The notes: generated by a model from the letters alone, not told the origin. Shown: positions 22,505 through 30,119, counted from the stretch's first letter. The stretch is 32,228 bases of DNA from Armatimonadota bacterium (GCA_029553475.1 JAKPKV010000139.1:1-32228), one strand, 5' to 3'. Program-made: numbers and translations.

Positions 22505-23434
22505 ATGGCTCAGGATATCGTCTTCGACATCGGCGGGATGCACTTTCGCAGCGGGCTGGTGGATGAAAACGGCCGCGTCTCGGCACAGGTCGCCTTCGAG
22601 TCGCCGGGCGATCCGGACGAATTAGTGGAGCATATCCGGCGCGTGGTGGATAGCTTTTCGGTCAGCACCGTGAATCCCGCCGTCGGCATCGCCATCGGCG
22701 GGCTGGTGACCAAAGACGGCCTGGTCACCGCCGGCGCCATCAACATGGTGGATTACCCGCTGATCCAGCGCTTAGCCTTGCGGCACCCCGCGGTCGTGCT
22801 GAACGACGCCCGCGCCGCCGCCCTCGCCGAAGCGCATTTCAATCCCCGCCTTTCCGGGCGCTCCAGCTTCCTGCTCCTCACCGTCTCCGCCGGCATCGGC
22901 GGGGGCGTTGTCATCGGCGGCGAGCTGTACGAGGGCCATCACAATATCGCCGGCGAGGTCGGCCACCTCATCATTGACCGCGGGCAGGATTGCTACTGCC
23001 GCCTGGGCCACCGCGGCTGCCTGGATGCGCTCGCCAGCGGGCGCGCGCTCAATCACCGCATGCGCAAGCTCTGGCGCGAGGGCCACTGGACCCACCTGGA
23101 AGAGGTCGCCACCCTCAAGGACCTGCCGCAGCTCCTCGCCGATGGCGACGGCATGGCGCTGCGCCTGGTCGCGGAAGCCGGCAAGTGGATCGGCGAGGGG
23201 ATGATGCAGACCGTCCGCGTCTTCGACCCCTGCGAGGTCGTCTTCAAAGGCTACCTCATCACCGCGCTGTGGGAGTATCTCCACCCGCACATCTCCGCGG
23301 TGATTCGCGCCTACGGCTATGATCTCCCGCTCTCCCGCTCCGCCCTCGGCGAGCATGTCGGCCTCATCGGCGCGGGCCTGGCGGCGCAAAGGCTGCGCGC
23401 GCAGCTCGCGCCGGCCGCGGGGAGCGCGCCATGA
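22505..23434 (+). CDS. ROK family sugar kinase or regulator-like protein
   Basis: ROK-fold protein of 309 aa. The phosphate-binding DIGG (8-11), the catalytic Asp in LNDARAAALAEA (Asp101), TVSAGIGGGVVIGGELYEG and EVGH (151-154, His154 a zinc ligand) are present. No N-terminal helix-turn-helix is fused, which favours a kinase over a repressor. The zinc cluster is altered: Cys163, Cys165 and Cys172 occur as CYCRLGHRGC, two residues longer than the usual CxCGxxGC, with Asp instead of Glu after it. GGGAGGT precedes the ATG. It overlaps the Gfo/Idh/MocA gene by 4 nt (ATGA) and is likely part of a sugar-use operon with the cupin gene. Confidence 0.85.
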   Translation: MAQDIVFDIGGMHFRSGLVDENGRVSAQVAFESPGDPDELVEHIRRVVDSFSVSTVNPAVGIAIGGLVTKDGLVTAGAINMVDYPLIQRLALRHPAVVLNDARAAALAEAHFNPRLSGRSSFLLLTVSAGIGGGVVIGGELYEGHHNIAGEVGHLIIDRGQDCYCRLGHRGCLDALASGRALNHRMRKLWREGHWTHLEEVATLKDLPQLLADGDGMALRLVAEAGKWIGEGMMQTVRVFDPCEVVFKGYLITALWEYLHPHISAVIRAYGYDLPLSRSALGEHVGLIGAGLAAQRLRAQLAPAAGSAP

Positions 23435-24498
23435 CCCGGCCGCTGCGCTTCATCCAGATCGGCACCGGCGGTTTTGGCGGCTACTGGTGCGCGTCGGTGA
23501 TGCCGCGCCTGCTCGCGCTGGGGAAGGCGGAAGTCGCCGCCGTGGCGGACGTCAACCCGGAGAATTTCGCCGCCGCCATGGCCCACTACGGCATCGGTCC
23601 GAACCAGTGCTACACGACGGCGGAAGCAGCCTGTGCGCGCACCCGCGCCGATTTCGTCATCATTGTCGTGCCGCCCGCGCACCATGAAGCGATGGTAGAC
23701 CTGGCGCTGGCGCACGGGATGCATATCCTTTCAGAAAAACCCATCGCCGATACCATGGCGGCCTGCGTGCGCATTTACCGTAACGTGCGCGCCGCCGGGG
23801 TGAAAATGGGCGTCACGATGAGCCATCGCTTCGATCAGGATAAACAGACGCTGCAGCGGCTGATCCATTCCGGTGAGCTGGGACGCCTGAACTACCTCAT
23901 CTGCCGCTTCACGCACAATTGCCGGGCCTTCGGCTCCTGGGGCGACTTCCGCCATCGCATCGCCGATCCGCTGCTCATCGAAGGCGCGGTGCATCATTTC
24001 GACATCGTCCGCGCGCTGGCCGGCGGCAATGCGCACACCGTCTATGCCCGCAGTTGGAATCCCCCCTGGGGCGAATATGCCGGCGATTCCACCGCCCTCG
24101 CCACCATGGAGATGGAACACGGCGTGCACGCGTGTTATGAGGGCGCGAAGGCGAACGCCTCGACCATGAATGGTTGGACCAATGAGTATTTCCGCGCGGA
24201 ATGCGAGCACGGCACGGCGGTCCTTGACCGCCGCCGGGTTTCCGTGCTGCGCGGCGGCGCCTGGGAGACGCCGGCGGTCGAGGACATCCCGCTGCTCGAT
24301 GAGCCCGCGTGGATGAATCCGCGGCTGGCGGAAGAGTTTATTGACTGGTTGAACGGCGGACCGCCCATGGCAACGCGCCTGGAGGACAACATCCAGTGCG
24401 CCGCGCTCCTCTTCGCCGCCATTGAGAGCGCGCATACCGGCCAGCCCGTGGATGTGCCGGCGTTCCTGCGGCGCCATCTGGATGCGATCCCCGCGTGA
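23431..24498 (+). CDS. Gfo/Idh/MocA family NAD(P)-dependent oxidoreductase
   Basis: Predicted sugar or inositol-type dehydrogenase, 355 aa, cytosolic. The Rossmann N-terminus has GTGGFG (11-16), a VADVNPE acidic end of strand 2, and the catalytic SEKPIAD motif (Lys103). The C-terminal alpha/beta domain has the family GAVHHFDIVRAL segment (about 188-199). Substrate cannot be assigned. It is translationally coupled to the ROK gene and followed after 12 nt by a cupin gene, an arrangement typical of carbohydrate catabolic operons. Confidence 0.9.
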   Translation: MTRPLRFIQIGTGGFGGYWCASVMPRLLALGKAEVAAVADVNPENFAAAMAHYGIGPNQCYTTAEAACARTRADFVIIVVPPAHHEAMVDLALAHGMHILSEKPIADTMAACVRIYRNVRAAGVKMGVTMSHRFDQDKQTLQRLIHSGELGRLNYLICRFTHNCRAFGSWGDFRHRIADPLLIEGAVHHFDIVRALAGGNAHTVYARSWNPPWGEYAGDSTALATMEMEHGVHACYEGAKANASTMNGWTNEYFRAECEHGTAVLDRRRVSVLRGGAWETPAVEDIPLLDEPAWMNPRLAEEFIDWLNGGPPMATRLEDNIQCAALLFAAIESAHTGQPVDVPAFLRRHLDAIPA

Positions 24499-24510
24499 AA
24501 GGGTGCTGAC

Positions 24511-24897
24511 ATGCCCGTCCTGAAACGCATCAACGCGCAGACCCGCCCGGACTGGTGCCGGGTTACCAGCGCCGGCGTGTTCACACTGCCGGTGGACGGT
24601 ACCTTCGATAACCACTATCACGACTGCCACGAGTACTGGCTGATCTACAAAGGCCGCGCATTGGTGCGCAGCGAAGGCGTGGAGTATCTGGTCGGACCCG
24701 GCGATATCGTGCTGACGCGGGCGGGGGAAGAGCACGACGTGGTTGAAGTCTACGAAGAGCTGGAGGCGTTCTGGTTTGAGGATGCCACTCCCGACGGCGG
24801 CCGCATCGGTCATCTTCACCGGACCGACGCCGACGCGCACGGCCATGCCGTCACCCCGCGGTCTGGCGGATGCGCCGCGCCCCCCGGTAGAGTATAA
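24511..24897 (+). CDS. Cupin-domain protein
   Basis: Small beta-barrel protein of 128 aa. A metal-binding cupin motif is visible: HYHDCHE (35-41, with His35, His37 and Glu41), a GPGDIVLTRAGEEH second motif with His75, and alternating strands between. It could be a sugar isomerase-type enzyme or sugar sensor; its place as third gene after a ROK and a Gfo/Idh/MocA gene favours a role in the same sugar pathway. The last ~25 residues look unstructured, and the TAA stop codon lies inside the -10 box of queG. Confidence 0.82.
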   Translation: MPVLKRINAQTRPDWCRVTSAGVFTLPVDGTFDNHYHDCHEYWLIYKGRALVRSEGVEYLVGPGDIVLTRAGEEHDVVEVYEELEAFWFEDATPDGGRIGHLHRTDADAHGHAVTPRSGGCAAPPGRV

Positions 24898-24898
24898 T
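24893..24898 (+). promoter_or_regulatory. -10 box of a leaderless promoter for queG
   Basis: A perfect TATAAT overlaps the stop codon of the cupin gene (TAA 24895-24897) and ends 6 nt before the GTG start at 24905. No ribosome-binding site fits between; the -35 at 17 bp spacing (ATGCGC) is poor. Confidence 0.5.
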
Positions 24899-24904
24899 GG
24901 GCCG

Positions 24905-25906
24905 GTGAATATCGCCGCCGAAACCGCCTGGATGCTGCGGCGCGCGGGGGAGTTGGGCTTCGCCGCGGCCGGCATCGCCGCCGTTGAACCGATGGACCCG
25001 GCGCCGCTGCGCGCCTGGCTCGCGGCGGGCTATCACGCGGAGATGGCCTTTCTCGCGCGCCACCTGCCGCTCCGCGCCGACCTGCGCCGGCTGCTGCCCG
25101 CCGCCCGCTCGGTCATCGTCACCGCGCTCGCGTATCCCGCGCCGAATGTCCACGAGCCGGTGGCTGATTGCCTCGCGCGTTACGCCCGCGGCCGCGATTA
25201 CCATGACGTCGTCGCGGAGATGCTCACCCGGCTCTGGGCGGAGATCCGCGCGCGGCATCCGGACGCCGCGGGCCGCGTCTTCGTGGACGGCGGGCCATTG
25301 CCGGAGCGCGAGCTGGCCCGTCGCGCGGGCATCGGCTGGCCGGGGCGGCATGGCTGCCTGATTCACCCCACCCTCGGCACCCGCTTCGTCCTCGGCGAAA
25401 TCCTCACCACGCTGCCGCTGGCGCCCTCCGAGCCGGCCGCCGGCGCATGCGGCAGTTGCCGTCGCTGCGCGGACGCCTGTCCCACCGGCGCCATCGTCGC
25501 CCCCGGCGTGCTGGATGCCCGCCGCTGCATCTCTTATCTCACTATCGAGCATAAAGGGGGGATTCCCGCCGCATTGCGCCCGCTCATCGGCGGCCGCCTC
25601 TTCGGCTGCGACGCCTGCCAGGATGCCTGCCCGCATAACCGTGGGATGGGGGAGCCTGCGCCCGCCCCCCGCGATGCGCTGCTCGCCCTGCTCGCCCTCA
25701 CGCCGGAGGAGTTTCATCGGCGCTTCCAGGGCACCCCGCTCCGCCGCGCCAAACGCCGCGGCCTGTTGCGCAACGTCTGCGTCGTCCTCGGCAACCTTGG
25801 CGGCCCCGACGCTTTGCCGGCGCTTCGCCGCGCGCTGGACGATGCAGAGCCGCTGGTGCGCGAACATGCGGCGTGGGCCATCGCCCACATCCGGGAACGC
25901 GGGTGA
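24905..25906 (+). CDS. queG: Epoxyqueuosine reductase
   Basis: Cobalamin- and iron-sulfur-dependent enzyme that reduces epoxyqueuosine to queuosine in tRNA, the last step of queuosine synthesis. Visible features: AWLAAGYHAEMAFLARH, VDGGPLPERELARRAGIGW (Asp128 in the active-site region), two [4Fe-4S] sites from CGSCRRCADAC (Cys182, 185, 188, 192) with CDACQDAC (Cys235, 238, 242), and RCISYLTIEHKG (Cys208). A HEAT-like C-terminus (about 270-333) reads LVREHAAWAIAHI. GTG 24905 matches the usual N-terminus; the longer frame contains unrelated cupin-gene sequence. At 333 aa it is slightly short but complete. Confidence 0.93.
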   Translation: MNIAAETAWMLRRAGELGFAAAGIAAVEPMDPAPLRAWLAAGYHAEMAFLARHLPLRADLRRLLPAARSVIVTALAYPAPNVHEPVADCLARYARGRDYHDVVAEMLTRLWAEIRARHPDAAGRVFVDGGPLPERELARRAGIGWPGRHGCLIHPTLGTRFVLGEILTTLPLAPSEPAAGACGSCRRCADACPTGAIVAPGVLDARRCISYLTIEHKGGIPAALRPLIGGRLFGCDACQDACPHNRGMGEPAPAPRDALLALLALTPEEFHRRFQGTPLRRAKRRGLLRNVCVVLGNLGGPDALPALRRALDDAEPLVREHAAWAIAHIRERG

Positions 25907-25908
25907 AT

Positions 25909-25967
25909 GGGCGGGCGAGCGTCCCCGCGAGCCGCGTTGCCCGCAGGAACGCCCGCGCGCGCGGGCG
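25909..25967. repeat. dispersed GGGCGGGCGAGCG element plus GC palindrome between convergent genes
   Basis: 25909-25934 is identical to 16963-16988. It is followed by an 18-bp palindrome (25950-25967) ending 3 bp from the stop of the minus-strand gene. The repeat could terminate transcription from both sides; there is no T-run. Confidence 0.65.
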
Positions 25968-25969
25968 CT

Positions 25970-26623
25970 TCAGGCCGACTTCGCCGCAATCCGCTGCTTC
26001 AGCTCCTTATCCAGGCTGCGCTGCATCGCCTCGATGGCGAGCACGCTCTCGTAAGGATAATCCAGCTCCTTGCAGGCCGCCTGCAAACTCTCAAATCCCG
26101 CGCGCGTGGACTGCGACTCCAGCCATTCGATGGTGTCGGCGGGCTTGCGCATCTCGCCGGCCGCCATCGGCTTGGGCTCGGGGATGAAGAGCGGGGCGCT
26201 CGGACGCTCGCCGCGCGGTTTTCGGCCTTTGCGTTCGCGCGGGGCATCCACCACACGGCCTTCGTCCAGCTCTTGGTCCAGCTCGGTGCCGAAGCCGGCT
26301 GCCGCCAGCGCGCGGCCAATGGCCCCGGTCTCCGCCTTTTCCACGTAGTCGAAGAAGTTGGCGGCCGTCTCCGTCTTTGTGCCCTGGCCGAGGAGCCGGC
26401 CATCGCCGTCCCGCACGGTCGCGCGGAAACGCGCGTAGCCATATACCTTGCCGTTGCCCTTCGGGAAGGGCCGGTCGAGCTCCACCGCCACTTCTTCCGT
26501 CTCGATGCTGCCGTTCGGATGGAGGCTGCGGAACCACTTCACGCGGGCCGCGACGGGGAGGTACTCCTTGCCGTTGAGATCAATGGTGAAATCGCCGGGC
26601 TTGAACTCACGCTTCTCACTCAT
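25970..26623 (-). CDS. Predicted ssDNA-annealing/Rad52-like uncharacterised protein
   Basis: 217-aa soluble protein. Residues 1-120 have wording I associate with a bacterial family sometimes linked to single-strand DNA annealing: LNGKEYLPVAARVKWFRSLHP, ETEEVAVELD, VYGYARFRATVRDGDGRLLGQGTKTE, then FFDYVEKAETGAIGRALAAAGFGT (the ETGAIGRAL core is the most characteristic). The second half has a charged Pro-rich linker and a C-terminal helix. ATG 26623 is chosen because AGAGGA lies 6 nt upstream. I could not confirm the family by search, so function is an inference; no recombination genes are adjacent. Confidence 0.6.
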   Translation of the reverse strand: MSEKREFKPGDFTIDLNGKEYLPVAARVKWFRSLHPNGSIETEEVAVELDRPFPKGNGKVYGYARFRATVRDGDGRLLGQGTKTETAANFFDYVEKAETGAIGRALAAAGFGTELDQELDEGRVVDAPRERKGRKPRGERPSAPLFIPEPKPMAAGEMRKPADTIEWLESQSTRAGFESLQAACKELDYPYESVLAIEAMQRSLDKELKQRIAAKSA

Positions 26624-26701
26624 GCCGAATCCTCTCGCTTTCTTGATGCAAACGCACCCAAATGATCGAATCGTCCCCAATGCGCATGTTGGCAGAGGAT
26701 G

Positions 26702-26767
26702 CCGCGAGCCTCGCCTGCCACCTCACCGGTGAAAACGCCGTATCCGGTACGGCGAGAGGCTCTGCGG
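26702..26767. other. possible three-way-junction RNA element
   Basis: CCGC-GAGCCTC (26702-26712) pairs with GAGGCTC-T-GCGG (26756-26767). Inside it sit the 10-nt palindrome TCACCGGTGA (26723-26732) and a 7-bp hairpin (26736-26742 with 26748-26754). This could be a structured 5' leader for the minus-strand gene at 26623 or a 3' element of the membrane-protein gene. No known riboswitch motif was recognised. Confidence 0.25.
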
Positions 26768-26849
26768 ATGAGGGGAGCATACCCGACGACACGCGATGGC
26801 AAACATTTATTCCTATCTCCGCGTGCCGTGGTGCAATCGCGCGCCCATC

Positions 26850-27095
26850 TTACGGCACCAAGAAGATCACCCAGAGTAATAAGAGCAGCATGAGCAGAAT
26901 CGGCAGGCTGAACGCCCACGACGAGCGCGCGGCAAAGGCCACGATCAGGCTGCCCAGCATGGCCAGCAGTATCACGATGAGCATCAGCATCACGATCCTC
27001 TTGCCCGATGGCGCGGCGCACGGCATCTCCCCGCCGTCACTCATGCCATACCCCGCGGCGGCGCGTGCGGCGAGCGAATTTTTCGACAGGACCAT
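26850..27095 (-). CDS. Small membrane protein with two hydrophobic helices
   Basis: Hypothetical 81-aa protein. A polar N-terminus (~30 residues) is followed by two strongly hydrophobic segments, IVMLMLIVILLAMLGSLIVAF and the C-terminal SLPILLMLLLLLWVIFLVP, separated by an AARSSWAF turn: a hairpin membrane topology. The start is uncertain (ATG 27095, or ATG 27044 giving 64 aa); neither has a clear ribosome-binding site. Its promoter region must overlap the divergent kinase promoter. Codon pattern and uninterrupted hydrophobic pattern support coding, but no family is recognised. Confidence 0.5.
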   Translation of the reverse strand: MVLSKNSLAARAAAGYGMSDGGEMPCAAPSGKRIVMLMLIVILLAMLGSLIVAFAARSSWAFSLPILLMLLLLLWVIFLVP

Positions 27096-27110
27096 ACCGC
27101 CGTCATCGCG

Positions 27111-27139
27111 TTGACGAGGGGGCAAGCCTGCGCTATACT
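27111..27139 (+). promoter_or_regulatory. promoter for the GHMP kinase, leaderless
   Basis: TTGACG (27111-27116), 17 bp, TATACT (27134-27139). Only GCCGCC separates the -10 from ATG 27146, so transcription should start at the start codon. Confidence 0.75.
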
Positions 27140-27145
27140 GCCGCC

Positions 27146-28165
27146 ATGGCACGAGAAATCTTCGCATCGGCGCCCACCCGCATTGACTTCGGCGGTGGCA
27201 CGCTGGACATTCACCCCATTTATCTCTACTTTGACGGCGGCATCACCATCAACGCCGCCATCAATCTGGATTCCCAGGTGTGGCTGACGGGACGCGCGGA
27301 TGACACCATCACCATCCGCTCCATAGATACCGGCCATACGCTGGAGTGCGACGGGGGGGTGGCTGCGCTCCCGCTCACCGGCCCGCTGGCGCTCATCACG
27401 CGCATGCTGCGCTACTATCGGCCCGCCGGCGGCCTCGACGTGGCGACGAAACTGCTCCCGCCGCATGGCTCCGGCCTGGGCGCCTCCTCCGCGCTCATCA
27501 TCACCCTGGCGCATGCGCTGCTGGCGTATCACGGCAAATCCGATGACCCGCAGCGCATCATCCGCATCTGCAATAACCTGGAAGCGCAGTTGATGGGCAT
27601 GCCCGCCGGCCAGCAGGATTATTACCCGCCCACCTATGGGGGCATCAACGCCGTACATTACGACATCGAGGGTGTCCGGGTGGAATCGCTCGATCCCGAC
27701 GGCGCCTTCCTGCCCGTCCTGCAGGAGCACGTGCTGGTCACCTATACCAATATCACGCATCACTCCGGGATGACGAACTGGCAGAAAATTCGCAACTACT
27801 TTGACGGCGTGGAGCGCACGGTGGAGAGTTTTCGACGGATCAAAGCCACCGTCAGCCTGTTCTATGACGCCTTCAAGACCCGCGACATCGCGCGCATCGC
27901 CGAGCTGCTCAACACCGAGTGGGAGAACCGCAAGGGCCTCTCCGACGGCGTGACGAATCCCGACATTGACCGCATGGTCGCCGCCGCGCGCGCGGCCGGC
28001 GCCTGGGCCAGCAAACTGTGCGGTGCCGGCGGCGGCGGCTGCATGATGACCATCGTCCCGCCGGACCGGCGCGCCGCCGTCCTCGCCGCGCTGGAAGCGG
28101 AAGGCGCCAGCGCCCTGGACGTGCGGCTCGTGCGCGACGGCGTGAGCGTCACCGTCAACGCGTAG
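27146..28165 (+). CDS. GHMP kinase, D-glycero-D-manno-heptose 7-phosphate kinase-like
   Basis: Cytosolic sugar kinase of 339 aa. GHMP motifs: ASAPTRIDFGGGTLDIHP (substrate-binding opening), the phosphate-binding PHGSGLGASSA (106-116) and the C-terminal CGAGGGGCMM. The wording resembles HddA-type heptose 7-phosphate kinases and L-fucokinase/galactokinase-like relatives that act in nucleotide-sugar synthesis for LPS or S-layer glycans. Heptose specificity is an inference; no gmhA/gmhB/hddC neighbours are present. It ends 2 bp from the convergent STN-domain gene. Confidence 0.87.
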   Translation: MAREIFASAPTRIDFGGGTLDIHPIYLYFDGGITINAAINLDSQVWLTGRADDTITIRSIDTGHTLECDGGVAALPLTGPLALITRMLRYYRPAGGLDVATKLLPPHGSGLGASSALIITLAHALLAYHGKSDDPQRIIRICNNLEAQLMGMPAGQQDYYPPTYGGINAVHYDIEGVRVESLDPDGAFLPVLQEHVLVTYTNITHHSGMTNWQKIRNYFDGVERTVESFRRIKATVSLFYDAFKTRDIARIAELLNTEWENRKGLSDGVTNPDIDRMVAAARAAGAWASKLCGAGGGGCMMTIVPPDRRAAVLAALEAEGASALDVRLVRDGVSVTVNA

Positions 28166-28167
28166 CC

Positions 28168-28404
28168 TTACGCGGCGCGCTTGATATGATACACCCCGCC
28201 CTCCTCCATCGCCGTGTAATTCGGCGGCAGGAGGAGGGCGAGGGCATCGCGGAAGCCCAGGTCGTCCGCCCGCACCGATATCGTTTCAGGCAGCGGATCC
28301 TCCACCAGAAACGCCCGCCCCGCCTGCGCGAAGAGATCATCCAGCGCCCGCTCCAGCTTCGCGTCCTTCAGGTCGAGGTGAAACAGCATATCGGGATCAG
28401 CCAT
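28168..28404 (-). CDS. Free-standing STN (secretin/TonB N-terminal) domain protein
   Basis: 78-aa protein whose whole length matches an STN domain: FHLDLKDAKLERALDDLFAQ, then an AFLVEDPLPETISV strand pair, and DLGFRDALALLLPPNYTAMEEGGVYHIK. STN domains normally sit at the N-terminus of secretins or TonB-dependent receptors behind a signal peptide; here neither a signal peptide nor a following domain is present. A strong GGAGGGAGGGAG precedes ATG 28404. It converges with the kinase gene. It may be a cytosolic adaptor or a remnant of a larger protein; the clean start and ribosome-binding site favour a working gene. Confidence 0.75.
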   Translation of the reverse strand: MADPDMLFHLDLKDAKLERALDDLFAQAGRAFLVEDPLPETISVRADDLGFRDALALLLPPNYTAMEEGGVYHIKRAA

Positions 28405-28460
28405 ATCTCCCTCCCTCCATCGCCATCATCCCCATCCGCGCCCACCGCGACATCCCAATA

Positions 28461-28496
28461 ATCGTCATCGTCATCGTCATCGTCGTCGTCATCGTA
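28461..28496. repeat. TCATCG/TCGTCG low-complexity tract, copy 2
   Basis: Same type as the tract at 16736-16765, with about ten trinucleotide-like units. It lies in a 293-bp gap between the STN gene and dacB; the rest of that gap shows no gene. A weak plus-strand promoter (TTGATG near 28610 with CACAAT 16 bp later) may serve dacB. Confidence 0.7.
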
Positions 28497-28697
28497 AGCG
28501 ATAGTGCCAATACTCGGTCTTCCCGGCGGAGGAGTTAACGCCGGCACGTTTACCGCATGACGAAGATGAGCAGATTGAAGTAGGCTCCGCGGGTTGGGAC
28601 GGGATTGATGCGTCGCTTCGGGAGGGCACAATCGCTGACGTGAACACGCCGGCGGGACTGCGATGCGCCGTCCGCGCGAAAAGTACTGGAGGGGGAT

Positions 28698-30119
28698 ATG
28701 CGGCAACGTCTCTGCGTGATACTGCTCGCGCTCTGGTCGCTGGCGGCGCTGGCCGCGCCGCCGGAGGGCTTTACTGCCGCCATGGAGCGCCTGCAGGGCG
28801 ACCCCGCGCTCAACGGGGCGAAAATCGGCATCCTGGTCCAGTCGCTGGATGACGGCGCGGTGTGGTACGCCAAAAATGAGGGTCTGCCCCTCATTCCCGC
28901 TTCAACCGCGAAACTCGTCACCGCCGCGCTGGCGTTGGAGTACCTGGCGCCTGACTATCGCTTCACCACCACCCTGGCCGTTGACGGCCCGGTGAACGAC
29001 GGCGTGCTGCACGGCAATCTGTACCTGAAGGGTGGGGGAGACCCCGTCCTCACTCCCGCGACCTTCCGCGCCTGGGCGCAGCAGTTGTACGACGGCGACG
29101 ACAGCGCGAACCGCCCCGCGCTGCGCGAGATTCGCGGCCGCATCGTCATTGACAACGCTTTTTTCCCGAATCCCGACCCGCTGCGCGGTCCCGGCTGGGA
29201 AAAAGCCGACTTGCCCTGGTATTATGCCGCTCCGCCGACCGCGCTCGCCTGCAATCAGAACGCCGTGCGCCTCACCGTGCGCGGCACGGCGCCCGGCGCT
29301 CCCCCCAGCGTCACGTTCGATCCCCCCACCGCGCTGTTCACCGTCGTCAATCAGGCGAAAACGGCGAACGCCGTCCGAAAACCCCTGGAGGTGCTTCCCA
29401 ACGGGACGACCGTGCGCATCATCGGCGGCATCGCCCCGGGGAAAGAGGTGGTGGAGCGCTTGAGCGTTCCCGCGCCCGACCGCTTTGCCGTCGAGCAATT
29501 CACCGCCGCGCTGCGCGACGCCGGCATCACCGTCACCAATGACCCGGCATTGAAAGGGACGGCGGAACCAGCGGTATTGCTCACGCACCACTCGCCCACC
29601 TTGCGCGAGATCATCTACCCGATGCTGAAGGACAGCGACAACCACACGGCCGAGCAGGTGCGCCTGACGCTGCTCGCGCTCTACAGCCTGGAGCCGCCCG
29701 TGGCGGGACGGTATCCGATCATGGTGACGAATTACTGCGAGCTCTCCGACATCGTCACCGGGAACTTTTTCCTGGTGGATGGCTCCGGGCTGTCGCGCCA
29801 GGATCGCATGAGCCCGCGCGGCGCCGTGCGCATCCTCACACATATGGCGCTCTCCGCGCATTTTGCGGTCTGGTACCACAGCCTGCCGGTCGCCGGGCGC
29901 GACGGGACGCTGAAAACGCGCATGGCGGATACGCGCGCCGCCGGCAATGCCCGCGCGAAAACGGGCACCATGACCGGCGTTTCCAGCCTGGCGGGCTATG
30001 TCACCTCGCAGGCGGGTGAGCGGCTGGTCTATGCCGTCATGCTGAATGATTATCGCGGGAGCTCCGCCGCGGCGCGGCGCCTGCAGGACAGCATCGTCGG
30101 GCTGCTCGCGGATCAGTGA
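28698..30119 (+). CDS. dacB: D-alanyl-D-alanine carboxypeptidase/endopeptidase (PBP4, peptidase S13)
   Basis: Exported penicillin-binding protein that trims or cleaves peptidoglycan cross-links. The signal peptide (1 to about 20, LAALAAPPEG) is followed by the three active-site motifs: STAK (Ser69, Lys72), SDN in KDSDNHTAEQV (about 314-316) and KTG in AKTGTMTG (about 417-419). The family insert domain between motifs 1 and 2 is present, with GNLYLKGGGDPVL. GGAGG lies 5 nt before the ATG. At 473 aa it has the usual size. Its last 7 bp overlap the convergent DUF218 gene. Confidence 0.95.
   Translation: MRQRLCVILLALWSLAALAAPPEGFTAAMERLQGDPALNGAKIGILVQSLDDGAVWYAKNEGLPLIPASTAKLVTAALALEYLAPDYRFTTTLAVDGPVNDGVLHGNLYLKGGGDPVLTPATFRAWAQQLYDGDDSANRPALREIRGRIVIDNAFFPNPDPLRGPGWEKADLPWYYAAPPTALACNQNAVRLTVRGTAPGAPPSVTFDPPTALFTVVNQAKTANAVRKPLEVLPNGTTVRIIGGIAPGKEVVERLSVPAPDRFAVEQFTAALRDAGITVTNDPALKGTAEPAVLLTHHSPTLREIIYPMLKDSDNHTAEQVRLTLLALYSLEPPVAGRYPIMVTNYCELSDIVTGNFFLVDGSGLSRQDRMSPRGAVRILTHMALSAHFAVWYHSLPVAGRDGTLKTRMADTRAAGNARAKTGTMTGVSSLAGYVTSQAGERLVYAVMLNDYRGSSAAARRLQDSIVGLLADQ

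Noticed and set aside
28368-28706. Minus-strand ORF with a run of aspartates
   Set aside because: The Asp run is the TCGTCA/TCGTCG tract read in frame; the ORF overlaps the STN gene and its ribosome-binding site, and has no other recognisable sequence.
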